Positions 13,501 through 25,643 of a DNA stretch of 64,000 bases are shown here, piece after piece. Source of the DNA: Sipunculus nudus (taxonomy: Eukaryota; Annelida; Sipuncula; Golfingiida; Sipunculidae); NCBI GenBank assembly GCA_026874595.1, contig CM049307.1, forward strand, positions 25,268,362-25,332,361, given 5' to 3'. Within the stretch, counting starts at the first letter, position 1. Each line of letters starts with the position of its first letter. The translations under genes and the position numbers were made by a program. The notes below the pieces were generated by a model. That model was not told the origin of the DNA. It did not search any database and saw nothing but the letters and a program-made list of their open reading frames with translations.

Positions 13501-15458
13501 TGTCGTCGATGCAGAGAAGTACTTCAAGAGTAAAGACTGTGTCAAGCCAGTGATTTGTTTTTCGCTGGTGCGTCGTGTGTACGAGGAGTGCGTACCTAAT
13601 TCACTTGCACGACTATCATGTGACCAGTGGCCGTGGTGCCAGGCGAACTTTCTGTGATTAGTGCTTACGGCGAGTGTCCGGATTAATCAGGACTCTTTTG
13701 TATAATCATAAGGACAGAGAATTGTATGTCTAATTTAAATATAATTTAATAATGTTACACACAGCTTTCCCATCCTTTTGAGTGTTGTGCGAGCTTCAGT
13801 CGATTAAGTTCACCGATTAAAAGAACCTGAAAAGTCCATTCCTTCGGAGGTGTGACACTCTCCACAATACACTATTTCCTAAAACAGACAATAAATAAGT
13901 CAAACGCGGGGGAGTAATTGCGGTAATAAATGTACCTTATTGTTTCATCGACGCCTTTTAGTGGTCATGCTGGAGTTCAGGCGAATTAGGCCCATACAAA
14001 ACTTTTCTTTCCTACGTCCAATACTTCATTTTAGATTGTTCTTGTCGACACTGTCTTGTGTATGAATTATTTTCCGGTTTATATTTTACAATTCTTTTCA
14101 TCTGTGTTTGCGATTCATTATTTTTATTATTTTTTTTTTAAATACACTCATGATGCTTCCTATCAGAACAACTAACTCATACCATAGACACTAGATGTCG
14201 CTGATGTCCAGCTGAGTGATCAATGTAAAAAGTTATAACAGTAATTATATTAACAAGTAATAGTATTCATCACGCTGACATTATGTGGACATAAACATCA
14301 AGGAGGAGGCCGTGTTTCCTTAGCAGGTTTAATATATTGGGCAAAGGGGACATACAATAGATTAATGAAAGCTTTATCGAATTATTGTTGTTGAAACAAT
14401 TTATGAAACATTCCTACCGATCATTAATACATAATCAGCACAACGGCATCATAATTAAGACATATAAATATATGGAATATCAAATTAAACAGAAATAATG
14501 TTTAAAGATTAAAATATTGTAGGAAAAGCAATTATACATCTACATGGCTATCTTTGGTAAAAAAAAATGACATGTGTGGTCTGAGCCCAAGGTTGTCGGT
14601 ATTATGTTAATATGTTGGTTGATTTATATGGTGTCGATCATAACCCTCATCAATGTATGATTTTGAGACTGACAGATTGTCAAGGAAAGGTGTACTGTTG
14701 AGTCAAATCTCTTTAAGGTAAAGAGGTTAACATAAAAGTAGTTCTCCTAGTAGTAAAATGTATGTAAAATATCGTATTTTGCAAGTTTTATTTTACTGGA
14801 AATTTTCTTTAGTAGATGGAAGTAAGAACTGCTTGGTATTGTGCGATGGCAAGGCCAGCTGGAGGGAAGCTGTAGAAAGATGCGAGAAGAACCATGGCAC
14901 CTTAGCGGTAGACGATAGTAATATTCAGTACCAAAGAATACTGAACTTGATACAGAAGACAAACAATGATCCAGTCTGGCTTGGTGGAATCAATGGTCCC
15001 CGTTTATGGAACTGGGCCGATGGTGAGCGTAGTCTTTAATGCTTTATTCAAGTTACTGACTCCACCAGTTTAACAAATTTAACATTTGCATCATTGATTA
15101 AAATAGTTTGCATGATAATTTTGTTCTTACTTTAGGCCTAGGGCCTTGGTCCTGATATTTCATTTGATTATTTAACATAAATATACTTTTAAAGTTATTA
15201 TTTCCTATTCCAAAAGTAGTATTTGGTACACTTTTCTTAAATATATTAGTTCCTAAAACGACTCAGGAAATAACTTTATAAAACCATTGTATTTAAACGA
15301 TCCACGATTTTTTAAATCACGTTTTACCCAAGTGTAGCTGCTAGCAAGCAAACGAAGACAAACTATTATTTCCTCGGCTATTCCATGGCTTAGTTTTAAT
15401 CTAAAATTAAGCGTACATTGTCAAATGCAGCTCTGAAATAAATTTATTAATAATACCT

Positions 15459-15497
<39 letters not shown>

Positions 15498-18400
15498 AAT
15501 ATTAAATATACATTTAGGAATTATTCAGTCCTCTCGCTGATCAGGGATATTTGAGACCTTTGTTGGCCACTTACGTACTCACATACATACCGTAGTGTCA
15601 CTTACAACACATTTAAGGTGTATTACTATAGTTATAGTAAACTGACATTATTATTCCTCCAGGGCATTCGACTCCTCTGTATTATCAGGGATGCTACGCC
15701 TCCACAGACGGGTCTAAACAAGCCGTCGAAATGAATGAAGATGGGGAGTCAATCGGTATTGGAGATGCTGCTACCTGTCGGCTAAAATGCAAGGACAACG
15801 GTTTTCGGTTTTTCTCCCTTAAAGTAAGAGGGAACGTCTGGATTAACTTTCATGTGTATAAAAATAAATTATTTTTATGTCAGAACAAGAGTGGGGACAT
15901 TCATAGGAATGTCATTTTGTTTAAATATGTAGATACCATGTCATGTGATTTGTAACTTTAGAATAGGACTAAATCTCAAATCAACCTCCCCCCTCCCCGA
16001 TTCGTTATAACAATGCTTATAATTACATGCTAAAATGTGTAATTTTTAGCTCAGCAGACTGGAAGTCATCTGAGCTATAGCGATCACCCTTTGTCCGTCG
16101 TCTGTCCGGCCGTCCGGCCGTCTGGCCGTCCGTTAACAGGGCACAAATCGTAACCGGTGGACCTGGAATCTTCTCAGTTTACATCCAGGGAGGTCCATGA
16201 AAAATCTCTTTGGAAACCTGAAATTAGATCTCTGTTATCCATATCCTTTGAGCTATGGAGCTCTAAAGTACCCCCAACAATAATGCAAAATTTGATACAA
16301 AAGCTCAAGTATCTGAATAACTACTGCATTGATCACCATGATCTTTGCATGAATATTGATCATGGGATACCATCACGTCCTGCAGACTGGTGGCGCCACC
16401 TGTATTTTTTTCTAATTTTTACAATTTTTTTCTCTTTTGCAATGCAATGAAACTGTCATCTGATAACAGGCCATAAAATCGTAACCACTGGACCTGGAAT
16501 CTTCAAACTTAATATCCAGGGAGGTCCATGAAAAATCTCCTTGAAAACCTGAAATTAGATCTCTGTTACCTATATCCTTCGAGCTATGAGGCTCCAAAGT
16601 ACCCCCCCCCCCCCCCCACCCACCCACAATAATGCAAAATTTGATACAAAAACTCGAGTATCTCAATATCTACTGCATTGATCACCATGATTCTTTGCAT
16701 GAATATTGATCATGGGATGTTCCATCAGTTCCTGCAAACACGTGGCACCACCTGTATTTTTTCCAATTTTTATTAATTTTTTTTCTTTATTTTGAGACTT
16801 TCAAAGAAGCTGTCAGCTGTTAACAGGGCACAAATCGTAACCGCTGGACCTGGATTCTTCTAACTTTACATCAAGGGAGGTCAATGAAAAGTCTCTGTGA
16901 AAACATGAAATTAGGTCTCTGTTACCCATATCCTTCGTAGTAAGTACCCCTCAGAATAATTAAAAATTTGATACAAAAGCTCCAGTATCTGAATAACTAA
17001 TGTACTGATGGCCATGATTTTTTGCATGCATATTGATCATGGAGTGTTTCATCAGTTCCTGCAGACTGGTGGCGCCATATATATTTTCTTTTAGTTTGTA
17101 CGCATTTTTCTCTTTTTGAAACTTTCAAATAGAGCCTCATCTTGTAACAGGGCACAAATCGTAACCCCTTGACCTAGAATCTTCATACTTGACATCTAGG
17201 GAGGTCCATAAAAAGTCTTCATGGAAATCTGAAATTAGGTCTCTGTTACCCATATCCTCTGAGCTATAGGACTTGTAAATACCCCCAAGAATAATTAAAA
17301 ATTTGAAACAAACAAAAGCTCTAGTATCTGAATAACTAATTCCTTGATAGCCATGATTCTTGGGACATATATTGTTCATGGAGTGTTTCATCAGTTCCTG
17401 CAGACTGGTAGCACTACTACCTGTATTTTTTTCAAATTTTTACGCATTTTTATTTCTATTTATGAGACCTTAAAATGAATTTGTCATCTGTCCAAAAGCC
17501 CACTGAAACCCATTTCTAAGGAATCTTCACAAAATTCGTGATTTGTTTGCACTCTGGCAGTCATTTTGCTCATTGTTCAACATTCCTTGAATTCAGCTGA
17601 GCGTCATGGCCCATTGGCCACTACTATAAATGCATATATAGCCATCCATGAAACTCATATTTCTTAAACTATCGGATTATAAGACAACTGCTGCGTTATG
17701 TGTTACTTTTAAAGATTTGGGTTTCTTTGAAGGAAGATTGGTTTCGTATATAAACACATTGTAATATACAGGTTATAACTTCTATCTTTGTAGGACAAAC
17801 CAGGTGGTATATTTTGCTACTGCGGCAATTATTTCGGAAAATACGGCATGTCTGCCAGCTGTTCTGTTTGTTTAGATGGACATTTCTGTGGAAATGAAGA
17901 CTGCAGTGCAGTTTACACAGTGCAAGGTATATATAGTGTAAAGCAGAATTACAACTATATGGTACCAGCATCGTAAATAAATGCACAGATGTAAAACCTA
18001 ATTTTTATTCTGTTAACACCTAATTCTGTTTACTCTAATGAAAAATCTTATTATCATTGAAATCATGCATTCTTTTTATTACAATAATAAGAGCAATTCT
18101 CTGATCATCGGTTTGTCTTATGGCAAATTACATTCGTATCCCAGAGAAGAGTTTAAACAATCAAAATATGGACCTCACTACCTTAAAAAGTTAACCTTAC
18201 CCCCATTAGGTGTCTTTCTTTTCGCTGATCATACGTATGAGAACCGTGTCCCTGTTGTCCATTTTCCCTTTATCTTATTTTCACCCCAGCCTCCACTGAT
18301 GTCTTACACCTTGATCACAAACGTGATGTGGAGTATCCGGGGTGCATTATGGGAACACATCTAGGAGGTAATCGTACAAACCTGACATTGGCTGATTGTG

Positions 18401-21400
18401 GCAGCGCGAGAATTGCAATATGCATGTCAGGTGAGTTTCTTTCACTCTCAATAGAGGTCACTACAGGTAAAATAAATGCAAAATGTGCCATAGTCAAAGG
18501 CTCTGGCAAATAATCGACAAAATCTTTGATTCAAAATGGTTAAAGAACTGCATACCTTAGAGTCTTGTACATTATTATGGGTACTATTCAAAATAGATAA
18601 GGTTGATACATTTCATTAACCTAGTCTTAGCTTTATCTTTTCAAATGCACAGCAGGGCCATTCCTTCTGACCAAATAACCGACCACTCAGTTCTAGCCCT
18701 GCCAGGTCGTTAGTGATCATGTTTGGTACTAAATTGTGTAATATAAAAAGTTGTCCCATGTACCGATAGATGTACAGGACCAGAACTTCGGTGCCGGATA
18801 ATACCGCTAGAAGTTCAGACAAACATATATTTGTTAAATATTTAGCTGCCAGGTTACAGGACCTGTCGTTAGTATTGCTTTACATAGACAGTAGGTCTTG
18901 ACGATTTATAAGTGACAGCAAGTCTCACCTGTTTTATCGACTGGGCCAGTCTAAATTATTCCATGCATTTTTGACCATAGATATGGCAGAAAAGATAATG
19001 AGTGACTGGAAAAAGGAGTAAAGTTAAATAACTATACTTACAGAGTTAAGGTTTTCTCATTTCCAAATCTAATTGGGATACTTAGAATTGCCTATTATTT
19101 TTCAGAGACTCCGTGCTGGTTAGGAGAGTATCAGGGTAGAACGAATTGCTTCATTATTTTGTCTACTCCGAAGACATGGACTGAAGCATTAAAATCATGT
19201 TATTATTACGACAAATCTCGGAACTCTCAGCCGCTAACATTTGGCCACGCGGAGGATGAATTTGTGAAGGATGTAGATACTGTGATGCAGACCTTGTCCA
19301 GAACGAGGCGTGTGCTCTTCTGGACGGGAGGTAGTAACCTCATGTGGTATTGGCTGAAAGGTTTGTGTTATGTATCTATTATGAATTATAAGATGTGTTT
19401 GCATGTCCTTGTTACGGTCAAGTGTTAGATATTGCTTTCTCAATCTATACGGCACAGAGGTGTGTGCGGATACGGGGTTACTTACGGCTTCTCCAAAATA
19501 ATTGAGTTTAATTATTGCATCCTATTCACTTAAGAAAACATCATTGATAATAATATACGCAAAATTTGTGCTTAAAGGTTAATATTAGGAACATTTGCCA
19601 TGTACGTTTGTTATTGATTTGTGATGCTAGTATATAAACAAATCATAGATGTGCATATCGTTCGTTCAATACACGTTTCCTATTTTTATATATTCCTCAT
19701 GAATTGCTCGATTACATCCAAATTATGAATTCAATAATTTTTTAGGCGATTTTCAAAGATATTTATTTTCGTAATATCTTTTGAATATTAAAGATAAAAT
19801 AAAGTTTTCATGCAGTTCTGATTTCTTGGTACCATATTTGATCTACTATTGTTTAATGTCTTGAAAATATCCTTTTCTCTATATCAACTGTAGAGAAAGA
19901 AGTGACAGATATATTGAAAAGAAGGTGGCATGAAAATGAACCACATTATCCTCTTCCGGGTCATTGCATGTCTATGAACGGTCAGGGGAGGTGGATATCA
20001 CGTGACTGTCTGCAGAATCAGTACCGTTTCATCTGTGAACTTGGTAAGACATAATTTAAACAGTCCAGGTTATGTCGTTCATACGTCATTAAAGGAACAT
20101 AAAACAGAACATAAAACAAGTGACCCAGGGGCCATGACGCACAGCTGACTAGGAAAACATTCAGAAAAGGAATTTTATCAATATAGCCAAATTCTGTATG
20201 TGGACCTGATATGGGCAACATAGACCTAATGTCAGGTTTTCAAGGATATTTTTTATGGACTTCTCTGGATGTCAAGTTAGAAGATTCTTGGTGCAATAGT
20301 TACAATTTGTGCCCTGTTAACAGACAACCACATATTTGAAGGTCTCAAGAAAATGCGTAAAAATTTGAAAAAAAATCAGGTGGTGCCACCAGTCTGCAAG
20401 AACTGATAAATCACTCCATGATGAATGTGCATGCAAAGAATCATGGTGATGAATTCATTAGTTGTTCAGGAACTGGATGTTTTATATAAAATGTTTAATT
20501 ATACTGAAGAGTACTTTCAAGCCCTATAGCTCAAAGGATATGGGAAACAGAGACCTAATTTTAAATTTCAAAGGAGATCTTTCATGGACCTCCTTGGATA
20601 TCAAGAAAGAAGATTATAGTTCCAACTTTAACCATTTAAACCCTGTTAACAGACAACCATATCTTTGAAGGTATCAAAAATTGGAGAAAAAAACTTGTAA
20701 ATATTCGATAAAATCCAGGTGGCGCCACCAGTCTGCACGAACTGATAAATTACATGATCAATATCCCTGCGAAGTATCATGGTGATCAATGCAATAGTTG
20801 TTCAGATACTTGAGCTTTTGTATCAAATTTTCCATTATTCTGGGAGGGGGGATTTTGAAGCCCCATTACTCAGAGATAATGGGTAGGAGACCTAATTTCA
20901 GGTTTCCAAGGAGACTTTTCATGGGCCTACCTGCATGTCAAGGGAGATAATTCTAGGTCCTGTTGTTTCGATCTGTGCCCTGTTAACATTAGACCGCATC
21001 TTTAGAGGTTTCCAAAATAGAGAGAAAAATTCTAAAAAATTGAAAAAAAATACAGGTGGCGCCACCAGATTGCAGAATCTGATGAAACGTTCCATAATCA
21101 ATATCCATGCAAAGTATCATGGTGATCAATGCAATAGTTGTTCACATACTTGAGCTTTTGTATCAAATATTTCATTATTCTGAGGGGTACTTGGGTAACA
21201 GAGACCTAATTTTAGGTTTCCAATTAGACTTTTCTTGGGCCTCCCTGCATGTCAAAAGAGAAGATTCTAGGTCCAGTTGTTACGATTTGTGCCCTGTTGA
21301 CAGATGACTGCATCTTATGAGGTCTTAAAAAAAGAGAAAAAAATCGTAAAAATCGAAAAATACAGGTGGCGCCACCAGACTGCAGAAACTGATGAAACGT

Positions 21401-24400
21401 TCCATGATCAATATTCATGCAAAGAATCATGGTGATCATTGTAATAGCTGTTCAGATACTTGAGATTTTCCATTATTCTGGGGGGGGGGGGGTTACTTCG
21501 GAGCCCCATATCTCCGTGACCTAATTTCAGGTCTCCAATGACTTTTTTCATGGACCTCTCTCGATGTCAAGTTACAAGATTCCATGTCAGCCGGTAACGA
21601 TTTGTGCCTTGTTAACGGACAGACAGACGGACGACGGACAAAGAGTGATTGCTATAGCTATGACTTTCAGTCAGCTGAGCTAAAAATAGATCAATTTAAA
21701 ACACATTTATTTATTGTAACACGACGGAAACTGAATAATGTATGTCGGTGACACGTATATTTTGTATTTTGGCAAAGTAACAGCTTACTGCCAATTTTAT
21801 ATTTTATTTATTGAAAGTAATATTAATAAATAAGTGCAAACAAAACGTAATAATGAAATTAAGAGAATGCGAACAAATGTTAATTGTAAAGCTTCTAATT
21901 TATATTTGATGCAAAAAAAATAACTCTTATGATTCTTGGTTTAGTCAAACGTTCTCATAAAAATGCTCTGATTAAACATCAGTTAACAAGCAAACCGAAA
22001 CCATTCCTGAAGAAACAACGGAGTACACTGGCATGGACAACACCACGGAAAGTGGAGGTGTAGGCCGGCCCATTGCAACTGGAAATGGTAATAATTACGT
22101 CATCGTAAACAGCACATATGGATCTTTCTAATCAATGCATATTTCTAACGCATTCAAAGGAATGCAAGCCTCTGCCCTGTCCCTATTGTGAGATGCTCCC
22201 AGAAACGTTCTTGCATTCACTTATCATGCCCATATTAACAGGTCTATTAGTGAATAAGTGACCTTACATTTTTTAATATTCCTTGAAACTGAATCATGTG
22301 CCGGATCAACAGCAAAATCTAATCGATGCATCATTGACCATGTTCATGACCATGTAAGGTAAACCAAAGTAGCAGTGTTATATCTAAAAATTAAATATAT
22401 TAGGTGTGCAAGTGCATAATTATTCACATTGCTTATGTGTTGATAATTTCACCTTTTTGTTTTCTCTCAATATCATCATATGTCAATCAATAGCAAATCA
22501 ATCTGCGAGACTCGTTATAATTGATAGATATTAATACACACTGTTTTAAATATCTGACCAAACGAAGGATTTCCGTTGTTCAACTACTCAGTTTTTTTCT
22601 TTGAAAACTTGAATAATTTATTTATATTAGCTTTTTCTCGTGTCAAACGTTATGAATTTGTCGTCAACAATGGTTCATTGAAAATTACATATATTATCTT
22701 TAATAATAAAGAATGAAGTCAACGGACATATGGAATAAACAATGTCTCAGAACACTTCTTCTTAGTTGGGAGGTCAAAAGGTTAAAACAGTCACATGGTG
22801 ACCGCACAATTGACCAATTATCTCGGCCGTGCAGTTTTATTTCATATATGTGACATATTGTAACCAGAGAACTGTGACTTGTTTATTTGTTATTGTGACA
22901 TTGCACAATTAAGTAAGGATAGTATAACCAGATGATTGTTGTATATTAATATGCAGTATCATGTATCGATGTTAGCGTTGGAACGTAGGTTTAAGGAACC
23001 CAGGTGTTTTATAAGCGCAGCTGAAAGTCATCTGAGCTATAGCTCTATTTTTTTCTAATTTTTACTCTTTTTTCTCTATTTTGAGACCTTCAAACGATGC
23101 AGTCCGTCCGTTAACAGGGCACAATCGTTATCGTTAGACCTTAAAACTTTTAATTGTACATCTAAGGAGCCCCTCCTAAGGTCAATCTCCTTGAAACCTG
23201 AAAAAAAGATTTTGGTGACATAAATTTTGTGAACTACAGGCTGAAAACAAGATTTTGAGCACCCAGTCAGTCAGGCGGGCACACATTGTATCCACTAGGC
23301 CTAGAATCTTCTTAAGTTACATCCATGGAGGTCCATGAAAAATCTCCTAGAAACCTGAAATTTGGTAATGGTGATCTTTATTCTGTAAATTATGGGCCAA
23401 AAACATGATTTTAGCAACATTAAAATTAGATGGGCACAAATTGTATCTGGTAGCCCCAGAATGTTCCAATGTAATATCCAGGTAAATCTTTGGCAATCTC
23501 CATGGAAATCTAAAATTAGGTCATTGTGACCTATATCACGGGCAAAAAACATTTTAAGCAAAACAGACAGTCAACTATACTGTTGGGCCTAGTATCTTCT
23601 GTCTTGACATTCAGGGAAGTCCCTCTAAAATGTGCATGGTCATTTTAAGCTTAGGTGACTGCATACAAAAAGGCTAGATTTCATGGGAATAGCTGGGCAT
23701 ATTTTCCTCAAACTTTTTCTTCTTGTTCGTTTTGAAGAACTTTAATTGCTACAGTTGAATGGGGATACCACCTACAAAATTTGGTATTCAGGTGATAAAA
23801 TTCCTTTTGTGAATGTCTTCCTAGTCAGCTGAGCGTCATGATCCATGGGTCACATTTTTTATGTTGGTTTCAGTACAGTCGTAATTCCGTGAAAATTGGT
23901 TCTTTTCGGACATAGTCTAGACTTCAAGGCAAAGCACCTACATACTTGATTTTCTCAAAACTTGGTCTCTGGAGGTGTGTTCATTTTAATATTAATGCAT
24001 TGAACTACATTTCTCATAAAATTGTAAGGCAATAGGCTAAGAGTGGTCAGGATGTGTGACGTAAGTATAAGTATATATGCTGAAGACGCGAGGGTAAAGA
24101 CACCAGCTCCAAGATCAGCGCTAGATGGTGGCGTCTGGCAGTTTGTTGGTCCAGAGGAGGGTTCGTGATTGTCAGCGGTCTGATCAGCAGAGGGATGATT
24201 TCCCGCCGTATTGTATGTCAGCGTCTGTGGGCGGCTAACGTAATCTCACTATCGGATTTGTGAGATATGTTTACAGAAGGATGTATAAACAGCCAGTGTA
24301 TACCCGCCGTGGCAGAAAGGACATTTAATACGCTAATATAGTGTGTATGGTACCGAATATGTCGTGTGCGCTGGTATATTCGTCGACTGATTACTGGATT

Positions 24401-25579
24401 AATCCAGGGTGATCCTACAGTGAAAGACATTTTCTGAGTGGTGCTACAGATAAGGCTGTGAGCCTATCTGTCAGTGATTCAGAGAAGTAGGTACAACAAG
24501 AGGAGAGTCTGTGTCAACCCAATGATTTGTTTGGTGGCGAGAAGCGCTTGTATTGTGTGTACTGTGTGTAAGCAACAGGACTCGAGAAGTACATTCCTAA
24601 GTAACGTGCGCGACGATCATGTGACCAGCGACCTTGAGGGAAGTCGTACATTCTGTGTATTGTGTTTTGTGCTTAGCGCGAGTTTCAAAATTAATCAGGA
24701 CTCTGTGCATTTGTTTATTGATATGGACACAATGGATTTTTTGGACCATGTGCGAGGAACGCCTTTCCAGAGAAATGTAATTTCATTTTTTTTATACTTT
24801 CATTTTTTTTGTATTACACGACTTTCTTATCTTTTTGAGTGTATGTGTAAGCTTCAGCCAGCTTAATCCGCCGTTTAAAAAATCCTGGAAAGTCCATTCC
24901 TTCGGGATGTGACACATGTGTAATTTTGTTGTTGTTTGTTTCTTTGATTTTAGACATGAAGGATATTGTGGTGTACCTAGTGATTGGTGCTGCGTGTTTG
25001 GTCGTGCTGATTTTGGCTGTAGTTATCAGTACAATATGTTACTTCTACAGGTAAGTGTCCCTTACTGCATATATATCAATACAGGGTCAACGATAGTCGA
25101 GTGATAATACGCTCGACTCTCTGCGCTGGACAAATGGGTTTGATACCCGGCGTGTCTGAAAGTAGGTTGTCTAGTGGCCCGTCAAAGATCGGTAGCTTTC
25201 TCCGGGTCTTCCTGTTTCCTCCATCCTATAATATAGACTACTGAACACCATCATCCGAGCCATGGGCACGGCCTTACATTAGTTGTTATAGTTAGTAATA
25301 CAGTGCATTTAAAATAAATCAAGTTTACATTAAATTTCAATGCAGTGCAACCCCGCCAACAAACCACTTTTAGAACAGTCGTATTAACAGGGCGGTTGTC
25401 ATAGTCATTCGTGAGAAATAGTCACTTGCTCAGTATTGACTTAAAATAATTGGTGATAACCCAGATACACAGTATTAATACACATTATTTTATGTTCAGC
25501 ATTTGTTATTCCTGGAAACATAAAAGGTATATTTCTCAAATCTAGGAGGCAGCTTATCTTCTTGGCAGTCAGACACTTC

Positions 25580-25643
<64 letters not shown>

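Noticed and set aside
14758-15039. ATG at 14758 as an independent start of a short CTLD protein
   Set aside because: The acceptor at 14811-14812 and phase match to the signal-peptide exon fit an internal exon better, and the frame reads through a clear donor at 15023.
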